From NCBI GenBank assembly GCA_964442735.1, contig CAYUAP010000009.1:8047-72046 (forward strand): 64,000 nucleotides of DNA, given 5' to 3'. Within the stretch, counting starts at the first letter, position 1, and each line of letters opens with the position of its first letter. The position numbers were made by a program, and so were the translations under genes. Below are positions 18,201-26,848 of this stretch, piece after piece. The notes beneath the pieces are model-generated. The model searched no databases. It saw nothing but the letters and a program-made list of their open reading frames with translations, and had not been told where the DNA came from. The DNA is from JAUNBG01 sp964442735 (lineage in GTDB: Bacteria; Planctomycetota; Planctomycetia; Pirellulales; Thermoguttaceae).

Positions 18201-21200
18201 TATGTAAATATTAATACCTATAATCAGCAAATTACCTTTAGCCTTGTTAAGACCGATGCCACGGATTCCGTCTATCTGGATGTTTCCAAGACACGAGATG
18301 CGTTAGAGACCGCGTTGGAAGGTTTGGACGAAGGTGCTAATTCGTTTTATGTTCGTACTGTGACGAGACAGGAACTGCTTGATTGGCAGGATACCGATTA
18401 TGAAATATCCGGTGCGCTCGATGGTTATACCTATGGAACCGGAGCTGTGACGTATACGGTTTATGAAATCGTTTTCCAGAATGAAGCCCATGACTCCCCC
18501 TATGTCATTAAAGTCAATAGTGACAGTAGTGAATTGAAACTGGATGGGGAAGATGACGACAATAATTATTACTATCGTTATGGTGTGTTTTGTCAGCAGT
18601 ATGGAAGTTATGGAACAGAACAGGGGAACGCCCATGTTGCCATGACCCCAAGTGGGAATGTCTCGGTCGTCTGGACACAGTCCTATATCGGATATAGTGC
18701 TTATTTCTCTGATACGTATGTCCCTGTCGGAAGTCCCACCTATGTTTATACCAGTCAGATCTATCTCCGTACCTATCGTGAATCCACCGATACCGCCGGT
18801 CCTACGGTTACTCAGGTTTCGCTTGCCGATGGTACTCGTATTGAAGAAGGGGATTTCGTTAGTTCCACAATTAAAAATCTCGTGGTAACTTTCGATGAAA
18901 ATCTGAAAACATCTCAGTTGTATAATACAACGAATGGTAAACTCCACTCGGTAGATAATGTTGATAACTGGAGTATTCTTTGTGACGGCGTGGAATTGAG
19001 TAATTCCATTGAAAGTATCGTTTTCGGTTTGAGTTCGTCTCGTGATTTGGCGCAACAGAGCACAAACAGTTCCGTCAGTAATGGTTTACTGTCTCTAGGT
19101 TCCAATAAATGGGAAGCCGTTATTACCTTTAAGGACGGATGCGAACTGACAACCGGTAATTATACCTTAATTGTCAAAAACTATATTCAGGATACAAGCA
19201 GTAATGCGCTTTATTCACAAGGTCTTAATGTTATCGGAAGTGATTTTACTCTGAACTTCAGTGTGATTTCTCTTGATACGGTTTTGGCCTTCGATACTGC
19301 GGATGATCCCTACACCTCTTGGGCTGTAAATGAAACGGTCATCAGTGCAAACGATGGAACCGATAATATTACACGTGAAGACATTATTATTTCTGAGGGG
19401 GAAACGGCTGAATCCATTTTCAATACTCCCAATACACCCAATTCGGTTGCTTCCGATGCCAATGGTAATTTTGTTGCCGTTTGGGAAAGTGAAAATGATG
19501 GTATTTATTATAAAGTCTATGCACAGCGTTACGCCTTCGACGCGACCGGGAAACGTGTCCTAATCAACGAAGTACTGGTACAGGCTACAAAAGTCGATGG
19601 ATGTAATACTACAGCACAACAGGCGTCTGTTGCCTTGGATGACCGTGGTACCTTTGTTATTGTTTGGGATCAATACAATACAGAGACCAAGAGTAGAGAA
19701 GTCTATGCTGCTCGATACGATCTTACCGGTACAATACAAGAGCTCAATGGTGTCAATGCCGCTATTCAAGTCAATATCGAAACAGATAATAACCAGCAAA
19801 ATGCTAGTGTCGCGACCGATTCTGATGGTGATTTCGTCGTTGTTTGGGAAAGTTATGGTCAGGATAGTTCTACCTCCTGGGGAATCTATGGACGCCGTTT
19901 TACCCCTGATGGTTATTCGTTCGGAAAAGGAAATTCCCAACAGACAGTTACCTTTGGCGGGACGATTCTTCCCGATACCTATGCCTATCAAATTGGATAT
20001 ACCTATATCGGATATGACGCAAACGGTGAAGCACATCGCCAAACATTGTGGACTGAATATATTCCTCTCTCCGTTACAACTGAAGCGAATAGAACCGCTA
20101 TTGAAAATGCTCTTTATGCGTTGACCTATACTGGCGTAGAGTATCTGCCTGTAGGTAAATCTATTGGGGACGATGTTTTTGAACAGGGTGATCTTTCTAT
20201 AACAAAAGTCGGTTCTGATCAAATTCTGGTTGAATTTGCCGGTAATTTCTCCAATCAAACGGTGGAAATACTTCAATCGGCTACCTATTCAATTAAAGAA
20301 GATAAATCCTATTCACCCACTAGTCTGGTCTCCGTTAACATTGCTTCGACTTCGGTTGGTACATTCGGTACAGAATTCCTGATTAATGAAACAACTTCGA
20401 ATCACCAACGTTATCCTTCCATTACCATGGACGCCGAGGGTAATTTCCTCGTTTCCTGGACCAGTTGGGGACAGGGGAACGATACCAGTTCTGAAACAAA
20501 TATCTATGCCAAGAAGTTTGTCTCGAATCACTATTTGCGTTCTTCTTCTGGAATAGAGCCGATTGAACTCTCCGGAGCTACAGGAAATCCGTATACGGAG
20601 TATATTATTTCTGGAGACGATATTACGAATCACGTTGTCGATACGGGTACAGGTTATGAAGGCGTCTGTTTGGTTACCTATAGTAACGGTACTACGTCAT
20701 GGACAGGAACAGGTACACTATTAACAACGGGAAGTCATATTTTGACCGCCGCGCACGTCGTTTGGGACACAACCACAATGTCTGCGGTTGATTCAATGTA
20801 TCTAACGGTTACCTTTGAAACCGCCTATGGTATTTTTACCTATAAGGCGGAAAGTATCTATGTCTATCCCACTTATACCGGAACTCCGGCGACGGAAGTC
20901 GATTTGGCCGTTATTCAACTGACCTCCACGGTTAATTCCACAATTAAAGGCTTTGATATCTATCGTGATTCCGATGAAATCAGTCAAACCTTCTATAAAG
21001 TTGGTTATGGTTTGGCTGGTATGGGCGATGATGATGATACTGAAATTGCGCTACGGGAGACCGGAATTAAGCATGGCGGTTATAATACATTTGATATCAC
21101 CGGCGATGTTCTTGGGGCCGGATATAGTTCCGGTCAGTTGGTTTATGACTTCGATGATGGAACCATCGCCAACGATTATATCGGTAATAATTTCGGAACG

Positions 21201-24200
21201 AACAGTGTTCGCCATTTAGGTTTGGGACTTGATAAAGAAATTTCGGCAGCGCAAGGCGATTCCGGGGGACCGGCTTTTATCAATGGAAAAATCGCCGGTG
21301 TTACCAGTTGGGGATCCGGTGACACGATTACTTTGACTGAATATGGTCCGCGTTTCGGTTCCTATTCGGCGGATGTGCGTGTTTCTACCTATGCCGACTG
21401 GATTGATGCCATTCTCGTTGGAGGTTTAGGATCAGAATTTCTGGTTAATGACGATTATGAAACGGGAAATCAAATTTGGTCGGATGCCGCTATCGACTTT
21501 GATGGTAACTTTGTTGTTACTTGGACAAGTTATGGTCAGGATATGCACGGAGACTCCCAGACCGGTATTACCTCGAAAGGTCTCGGTGGTATTTATGCAA
21601 AACGTTATATATCTGTCGGCGAAAATTACTATGCGGGCGAATCCTTCATGGTAAACGATTATACTGAAAACGATCAGATTCATTCGAAAATCTCAATGTC
21701 TCGCAGTGGTGATTTTGTTATTACCTGGGAGAGCTTTAAAGATAGAGAAAATCTGGCTTCCGATGTTCCTTCCAGTTTCGGTGTTTATGCGAAACGTTAT
21801 CTCAATACTCTTGATTACTATAATGAATTACTGGCATTGAATAATACGACGCTCGTTACTGATAATGATAATACAAGTACTACTGATGGTACCACAACAA
21901 CACGTTTGGACAACTACTTCGATTATGTACTAATCACGGGAGCGCTCCCGACAATTCCGGCGGGTTTGGAAGAAATTGCTATCAATGATAAAGGTTCCTT
22001 TGGTATTTATGGCCAATATGGATCCGAATTTATTGTCAATCAGACATTAGCTGGAGATCAGTTAGGTGTCAGTGTTGCCTTAAACAGTAATGGTGATATG
22101 ATTTTTGTATGGACCGATACGGGTGTTCGTATTACCGATGAAAGTACAAGTCCCGCTATTCTCATACAAGGTTCCGAAGTTAAATATCGTACCATTACAT
22201 TGGGTAGTGATACCAATCCACCCCATGTGACCCAAGTCAATGCCTATTATACTGTTTGGGAAAATGATGACACTGGAACTGCGCAGAAAATTGGAACGTA
22301 TGAAATCTCGCTCCTTGATAATAACTATACCTTCCCGTTGGGGACAAGTCTGGAAAAATTGACCTACGAATTCAGTGAAGTTATGTTCACTTCGTTACTC
22401 AAGCAAATTTTACAGACAATAGATCCGGATAATTATTCCGATTCTTCCGCATATTATGCGGATATGATCGCCGCACTCAATAAAACCTATGTCAGTACAG
22501 ATGACCCGGATACCAATACAATTAACAGTATTCTTAATTCCGGTAACTGGACTCTGTTACGTGATGGTGTTACCTGTTTCACCTCGTTACTCGATAATAT
22601 CACCTATGAAGCCGTAACTGATGATGCCGGGAATTTCATGGGAACCTATCGCCTGATTATTAACTTTAAGAAAAATGGTGATATTAGTGCTGTTCCAAGT
22701 GGAAATTATGTTTTGACGCTCAGTGACAAGGTTACCGATCTTTTTAAGAATAAACTTGACGGTGATTATGATAATGTGGCCGGTGGATCTTTTTCCATTA
22801 GATTTACTATTCCTGCCACCTCTTCCAACGAAGTGCCTGGTGGTGAAACTGTTACGCCTTCAGGGGATAACGATGGTAAAATTTACACTAATTCCATCTA
22901 TGGTCACGATTATTCTGATGTTGCCTGTTATGAAACATCCGAAGGTAAAACCTTCCTGGTTGTTGCGACTCAGGAACAAATATTACCCTATGATGAAGAT
23001 GCTAGTGCAGCGTTTCCGAATGCTACCAATGAAAAAATCAATGTACAGGGGACGACAGAGCAATATCTGGTTCTGCGTCACATTGCATTCCGTATGTACA
23101 AGGAAAATGCAGATGGCTACATGATTTACAGTGGAAGTGAAATGACGGTCAATATGACATCAACTCCAGGTCAGGCATTGCCTTCCATCGCTGTTGACGG
23201 TCAGGATAGTTATGTAATCAGTTGGACTGGTGTTGGAACAAATTCCAGTTATGGTGTCTTTTCCAGAGCTTGTGTTAATGGCATTTGGAGCGAAGAAACA
23301 CCGATTAATAAATCGTCCAGTATTTGTTATGATTCAAAAGTCGTTATCAGTGGTAATTATGTATTTTATGTCTGGCGTGAAGCTAGTACAGATCGTAACT
23401 CCACTGGAGTTAAGCTGATGGGGTGCTTTAAATATCTGTCTGATATTTCCAAGGGAGGAACTCCATTTGTTATTGCCGATGAAGGACAATACGATGTTTA
23501 CGATTTTGATGTCTCTACTGACGGGAATGGTGATTATGTTGTTGCCTGGTCTGCCTATGGAAAATCTACTGGAACGAAAGATGTGTATGCGAAAACCTTC
23601 ACGATGGGTTCGCTTTCCTCTATTGCTGTTATTAAAGATCGTTATATGGTCAATACAACGGTTGAGAATGAACAATACAGTACTTCCGTTTCAATGGATT
23701 CTTTCGGTAATTATTATGTTACATGGACGGACTTCAGTACAAATTATTACCATATTGCCGGACGGTCCTTCACCTTGTCCGGTGAATCCAGAAATTTTGT
23801 CGGAACAACTTCGGACGCTGTTATCAATACCAATATAAATAAAAACAGTTATGATAGTGATGTTGGAGTTTCCCGTGATGGTGAAACCGTTGTCGTAACT
23901 TGGACGGCCTTTAATGATGAAGGTGTAAATTATAATCCCGATACGGGAGCGAATCTTCGTGATAATGGTATTATTGCCCGTACGTTTAATGGGAGTGGAA
24001 TAGCCATTTCCATCATTGACAGTGCGACCGATGGTGAATTTCTGGTTAACTCAATAACCAATGGAGATCAACTTCGTTCTTCTGTTGCCGTATTTAACAA
24101 AGGAAATTCTCTTCGTCCATTTGTGATTACCTGGAGTACTCCTAATGTTATTCTCCAGGACAGTGATTTGGATACAACAACATTGACCTATAATGGAACT

Positions 24201-25670
24201 GATTACGATCTTTATCCCGGCCGTTTTGAAATCGCCTACAAATATTATCCGACAACGGCAATGGCCACTGTTTCGACATCTACAACCACTACGAGTTTAA
24301 ACTCAAATTCCACTCGACTGCGTTTTACGCTTAACGGTGTTGACAGTGATAGTTTAACTGGATATTATCGTCCAACTGTTGTTGCTCCCATTGCTGTTGC
24401 CATTAAAGAGGATACTAAAGAGGAAGATATTACGACCAAATTGACCGAAAACAATACAAAAATGTACCTCTCTGGTTCTGTATTTGTCTTTAAGGCCGAT
24501 GAAACACGTAATGGTTGGGTTATTCAGGTTGATGGCAAGTCGATTGCTGTTGCAGAGACTGTTACTGATATTGTATTCAATCAGACGACCACCGATTCCA
24601 GTTCTGTCATTCTGGAAGGAACAGATCAAAATGATTCCTTGTACTTTGATATCGCCAATAATCGGGTTGTTTTGAGTAATACGACAGGAACGGTCGATGC
24701 CTTTACTGTCACCGTCTATAACGCTCAAAATATTCAGGTCAATGGTCAGTCAGGAACCGATACAGTTACGGTTAAGACTTCGACTGGAAAAGATTCCATT
24801 AAATTGGATGTCAATTTAATCTCCATCCTGGCAAGTACCGGATTACAGGCTGAAATTACTCAATTTGAAAATGCTGTTCTCAATACAGTTTCTTCGAATA
24901 ATATTGTTGTTATGTCCGGTAGTACGAGCGAGAAGGAGAATAAATTCGAATTCAATACATCGTATGCGCGACTTGCTGGTTCGTCCTTTACGTATACCGT
25001 TTATGGAAACGCGCAAATTTCTGCCTATGCGGCTGGTGATAATGATTTGGCTGTCTTGAACGAAGTGAAAAACTTCTATACGACTAATTTCGTTTCTCTG
25101 GCGACACTTGCCGGTTACAGTGTTATTTTGAATAACTTTAAGACTCTGGTGGCAAATGGTGCCTCGACTTCGAACGCAATTATCAACGGTTCTAAAGGGA
25201 ACGATATATTGAGTGCCACTGTCTCTTCCACGAACTTCAACTATGCCAACAAGGCCAAGGTGATCCTGTCGTCCTTTACTACCACTACGGTTAATGGAAA
25301 TGGAGGATCCGATTCGGCCTATTTGACGACATTGGCCTCCGGAAAGAATACATTTGTCGGAAAGGAAAAAACAAGTACACTGTCCAACGGTCGTTATTCT
25401 TTGACCTTGAATAAATTTACATCGACTATTTTGGACGGTAGTGCTTCTGCTTTCGATTATGCTACTCTTTACGATACCAATGGAAACGATCTTTTAAACG
25501 CTACGGAAAATGAAGTAAATTATTTTTCCGATGGACAGGAAATCTATCGTTTGCTGGCTTTCGAGCAGGTCACCGCGAAAAAAACCATTTTCCGTGGTAA
25601 TACCGATTATACCAAGGAAGATGCTGTCGATTACCTCTTCGCGGATAATTGGAATTATATTGAGGAATAA
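15237..25670 (+). CDS. Giant LEPR-XLL surface protein with embedded trypsin-like protease
   Basis: This protein has about 3477 residues. The N-terminus has the planctomycete LEPR-XLL signature (DPLEERLLLSLSV, about residues 43-55) instead of a classical signal peptide. Most of the chain is beta-rich and contains at least a dozen copies of a motif like DxDGNFVVTWxSxGQD, spaced irregularly (for example near 16666, 16990, 19450, 19818, 20430, 21500, 23690). Two Big_5/SbsA-like Ig modules are suggested near 18800-19220 and 22200-22790. A trypsin-like domain lies at about residues 1815-2060, with triad residues H1840 (LTAAHVV), D1889 (VDLAVI) and S2009 (QGDSGGPAF). The C-terminal 600 residues have GxGNDxL strings like calcium-binding repeats. 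GTG at 15228 is possible, but the ATG at 15237 has a better SD (GGTGG). It is probably an exported adhesin or self-processing surface protein. Confidence 0.85.
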   Translation: MTSSLKSKMSLSKTSNRSRSELWKKLWRGKEVDTLERRHLQVDPLEERLLLSLSVATDSDILVNNEWQDIRGDISVASNESGDTVVTWCAADRLINPDYDSNDSTSSYYLLDSSGNYVTDLNIYARYLTDEVQRITLPDSLAPTGTSSVGGTFELLYSPAEVQRISFFTASNPNGISDSVMQGTIEIGLFSEGTRYWETYTYDETLTPKVNAANLQNLIRTKYGSEYANVVVTAYNEREFDITYYGQEGKNVVEIGIRNCSFSSGYQGGAVASTLQEATLITSYSSQNVSVGITVSSNPWTTAANIQKAFSQTLASGVYAPEGRLWYYDEGTHRYTFTSASAPLSSSSFKEIEVTVNPVIDAVTGKVSLTQFDITFTGNSGMTDQQSLLVNSAKERGSSVSLVQNYKYIGSQQNLTLVSTIKECSSVFRVNSPEPAEYLIDYYDEAGKPVYVYNADGDKILAGTGKTDQIKPQVAMDADGEFVIVWQSAVNDITNPTNTYDVYARRFAVQGIVSSTLYGNVVGFYTDGGIAQGTTSSTYVPQANEDPYLVDVSSVAQAQGVRPLAAEFQVNITSSYAQIDPAVACDIDGNFVVTWTNESQWGSYFSGIMARWFDKTGLAQTGEVTVATANNGTPRFSKSYVAMSKEGYSVILYLVGNDLYRSVFGTVTSTDNATPFISYQLVDDNSYGASVAFDSNSRYIISYTKETVANVSNCDYTDVFAVAYQIVKNVNETYTETVWKDTFQVTGQSSTSRGTVDLYNDLSVIDQGRISVGMDADGDTFFAYQGYGDDVQLSSYWYRYGAVSHTITDLSLSDFFTNDLVYFYRQMYDGSKISYQSKNEDLLGTTEELTALIQSGIVNYDNATYFTNGILYKALNYANGYYYSGIDVDTYIKACLVGAQTNFPNITDDQLARLNSVLEYYLRNLRGASNDILYSKFDNSLESATGVATGTVNNYRDGSNARYYIMVPTNHIDSGTVVLDIARYDRGFYVNINTYNQQITFSLVKTDATDSVYLDVSKTRDALETALEGLDEGANSFYVRTVTRQELLDWQDTDYEISGALDGYTYGTGAVTYTVYEIVFQNEAHDSPYVIKVNSDSSELKLDGEDDDNNYYYRYGVFCQQYGSYGTEQGNAHVAMTPSGNVSVVWTQSYIGYSAYFSDTYVPVGSPTYVYTSQIYLRTYRESTDTAGPTVTQVSLADGTRIEEGDFVSSTIKNLVVTFDENLKTSQLYNTTNGKLHSVDNVDNWSILCDGVELSNSIESIVFGLSSSRDLAQQSTNSSVSNGLLSLGSNKWEAVITFKDGCELTTGNYTLIVKNYIQDTSSNALYSQGLNVIGSDFTLNFSVISLDTVLAFDTADDPYTSWAVNETVISANDGTDNITREDIIISEGETAESIFNTPNTPNSVASDANGNFVAVWESENDGIYYKVYAQRYAFDATGKRVLINEVLVQATKVDGCNTTAQQASVALDDRGTFVIVWDQYNTETKSREVYAARYDLTGTIQELNGVNAAIQVNIETDNNQQNASVATDSDGDFVVVWESYGQDSSTSWGIYGRRFTPDGYSFGKGNSQQTVTFGGTILPDTYAYQIGYTYIGYDANGEAHRQTLWTEYIPLSVTTEANRTAIENALYALTYTGVEYLPVGKSIGDDVFEQGDLSITKVGSDQILVEFAGNFSNQTVEILQSATYSIKEDKSYSPTSLVSVNIASTSVGTFGTEFLINETTSNHQRYPSITMDAEGNFLVSWTSWGQGNDTSSETNIYAKKFVSNHYLRSSSGIEPIELSGATGNPYTEYIISGDDITNHVVDTGTGYEGVCLVTYSNGTTSWTGTGTLLTTGSHILTAAHVVWDTTTMSAVDSMYLTVTFETAYGIFTYKAESIYVYPTYTGTPATEVDLAVIQLTSTVNSTIKGFDIYRDSDEISQTFYKVGYGLAGMGDDDDTEIALRETGIKHGGYNTFDITGDVLGAGYSSGQLVYDFDDGTIANDYIGNNFGTNSVRHLGLGLDKEISAAQGDSGGPAFINGKIAGVTSWGSGDTITLTEYGPRFGSYSADVRVSTYADWIDAILVGGLGSEFLVNDDYETGNQIWSDAAIDFDGNFVVTWTSYGQDMHGDSQTGITSKGLGGIYAKRYISVGENYYAGESFMVNDYTENDQIHSKISMSRSGDFVITWESFKDRENLASDVPSSFGVYAKRYLNTLDYYNELLALNNTTLVTDNDNTSTTDGTTTTRLDNYFDYVLITGALPTIPAGLEEIAINDKGSFGIYGQYGSEFIVNQTLAGDQLGVSVALNSNGDMIFVWTDTGVRITDESTSPAILIQGSEVKYRTITLGSDTNPPHVTQVNAYYTVWENDDTGTAQKIGTYEISLLDNNYTFPLGTSLEKLTYEFSEVMFTSLLKQILQTIDPDNYSDSSAYYADMIAALNKTYVSTDDPDTNTINSILNSGNWTLLRDGVTCFTSLLDNITYEAVTDDAGNFMGTYRLIINFKKNGDISAVPSGNYVLTLSDKVTDLFKNKLDGDYDNVAGGSFSIRFTIPATSSNEVPGGETVTPSGDNDGKIYTNSIYGHDYSDVACYETSEGKTFLVVATQEQILPYDEDASAAFPNATNEKINVQGTTEQYLVLRHIAFRMYKENADGYMIYSGSEMTVNMTSTPGQALPSIAVDGQDSYVISWTGVGTNSSYGVFSRACVNGIWSEETPINKSSSICYDSKVVISGNYVFYVWREASTDRNSTGVKLMGCFKYLSDISKGGTPFVIADEGQYDVYDFDVSTDGNGDYVVAWSAYGKSTGTKDVYAKTFTMGSLSSIAVIKDRYMVNTTVENEQYSTSVSMDSFGNYYVTWTDFSTNYYHIAGRSFTLSGESRNFVGTTSDAVINTNINKNSYDSDVGVSRDGETVVVTWTAFNDEGVNYNPDTGANLRDNGIIARTFNGSGIAISIIDSATDGEFLVNSITNGDQLRSSVAVFNKGNSLRPFVITWSTPNVILQDSDLDTTTLTYNGTDYDLYPGRFEIAYKYYPTTAMATVSTSTTTTSLNSNSTRLRFTLNGVDSDSLTGYYRPTVVAPIAVAIKEDTKEEDITTKLTENNTKMYLSGSVFVFKADETRNGWVIQVDGKSIAVAETVTDIVFNQTTTDSSSVILEGTDQNDSLYFDIANNRVVLSNTTGTVDAFTVTVYNAQNIQVNGQSGTDTVTVKTSTGKDSIKLDVNLISILASTGLQAEITQFENAVLNTVSSNNIVVMSGSTSEKENKFEFNTSYARLAGSSFTYTVYGNAQISAYAAGDNDLAVLNEVKNFYTTNFVSLATLAGYSVILNNFKTLVANGASTSNAIINGSKGNDILSATVSSTNFNYANKAKVILSSFTTTTVNGNGGSDSAYLTTLASGKNTFVGKEKTSTLSNGRYSLTLNKFTSTILDGSASAFDYATLYDTNGNDLLNATENEVNYFSDGQEIYRLLAFEQVTAKKTIFRGNTDYTKEDAVDYLFADNWNYIEE

Positions 25671-25672
25671 TA

Positions 25673-26302
25673 ATGACGGAGGAAAACATACTTGTTGTTT
25701 CCACCGAATTATTTCATCGGTTAGGATATTTTCAGGGGTTTTCAAAGGATATTGAAAAATATCGTTCGATACTCTTGGCTCCTGAAAATGTCTCTTTTGG
25801 GTTGCGTTCCCAAATGGAAAATAATCCGGATTTTAAACAATTGATTCCCTATATGATCTTCTGTTATACCGATAATGCGGGACAACTGTCTATTTTCACT
25901 TATATTCGTGGAAAAGGACAGGGAGAGGCGCGTTTGCATCAGAAAATGAGTATTGGTGTCGGTGGTCATTTAAATGATCACGATAAAAAGACGAATCAAC
26001 AGAACACAAATACATTTCATGATCTCTATCATGAAGGAATGTTTCGTGAATTTCATGAAGAAGTTCGTACTAACAGTCCCTATACAGAGTGTTGTGTTGG
26101 AATGATTAACGATGACTTGACCGAAGTGGGCAAGGTCCATTTAGGAATTGTTCATCGTTTCGATTTGGTAAAGCCCGATTTAGTGGCCAACGAAAAGGAT
26201 TTAATCGAATCCGGTTTTCGTCCGGTTGAAGAACTTCTGGCTTTACCGGAAGATCGATTTGAATCCTGGACTTCCATTTCTCTAAAAGCTCTTTTCGCTT
26301 AA
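25673..26302 (+). CDS. Nudix-like phosphohydrolase
   Basis: This 209-residue protein has a recognisable but diverged Nudix box. Gly-rich GVGGHL is followed, after an insertion, by GMFREFHEEV at about residues 121-130, matching the REUXEE core that binds divalent metal. The insertion between Gly and Glu (NDHDKKTNQQNTNTFHD) makes the box longer than the 23-residue consensus. The substrate is unknown. The gene starts only 2 bases after the giant protein's stop, within AGGAATAATAATG, so it is almost certainly translated from the same message. That coupling of a cytosolic-looking enzyme to a surface protein is unexplained and may be only positional. Confidence 0.75.
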   Translation: MTEENILVVSTELFHRLGYFQGFSKDIEKYRSILLAPENVSFGLRSQMENNPDFKQLIPYMIFCYTDNAGQLSIFTYIRGKGQGEARLHQKMSIGVGGHLNDHDKKTNQQNTNTFHDLYHEGMFREFHEEVRTNSPYTECCVGMINDDLTEVGKVHLGIVHRFDLVKPDLVANEKDLIESGFRPVEELLALPEDRFESWTSISLKALFA

Positions 26303-26848
26303 TCACCAAATGCGGGCTTTGCCCGCGTTATTATCCAAAATGTATGCGAATATTACAAGACCGTAGGAATGAAAATAGGTGGTGATTATCAATGATAAAT
26401 AATAAATAATATTGTCTTGTTTGTATAGTTGTTTTGGTAACCATTCACGAACGATTTTGGAACCATGGATATCACGGATAAACATAGATAGTCTGCCGTA
26501 AAATACAATATTTTACAATAACAAAAAAACATTTGTATCTATTATAAAAAATAATTTTATCATAAAAAGTTTGTTTGCCAAAAAACTATTCGTGAAAATC
26601 AGTGTTATCTGTGATTTAACTTTATATCCATGAACGGTTACATTGTCTTGTTTGTATAGTTGTTTTGTTTGTATATACTCAAGGTTGTTATAAAAGTCTA
26701 TTTTTCAAAACAGGCGAGACGCCTGTTTTGGAGGATACGGAAGAGACCTGTCTGCTGTCAGGCATGGCGTCCGCGCTCCCAGGAAATGCCGAATTTATAA
26801 CGTCGTACCGTATAGTTGTCTTGTTTATCGGTAATCACAAGACTGTTT
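26303..26848. other. Repeat-rich spacer between convergent genes
   Basis: There is no gene. It holds: (a) a 26-base perfect direct repeat at 26411-26436 and 26642-26667, starting ATTGTCTTGTTTGTATAG; (b) between these, two diverged copies in inverted orientation of a sequence with GTAACCRTTCAYG and ATGGATATMA (about 26437-26490 and 26586-26641); (c) at 26700-26790, a copy of the double-hairpin repeat in reverse orientation, with AAAACAGGCG-AGA-CGCCTGTTTT (10-bp stem). Confidence 0.7.
26699..26790 (-). repeat. Double-hairpin dispersed repeat, reverse orientation
   Basis: Reading on the minus strand, CTGGGAGCGCGGACG is followed after about 40 bases by CAAAACAGGCG-TCT-CGCCTGTTTTG, the same order of modules as the 79-bp repeat. 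The second hairpin has a 10-11 bp stem and could also stop transcription of the convergent genes at 26302 and 26849. The first hairpin is degenerate. Confidence 0.65.
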
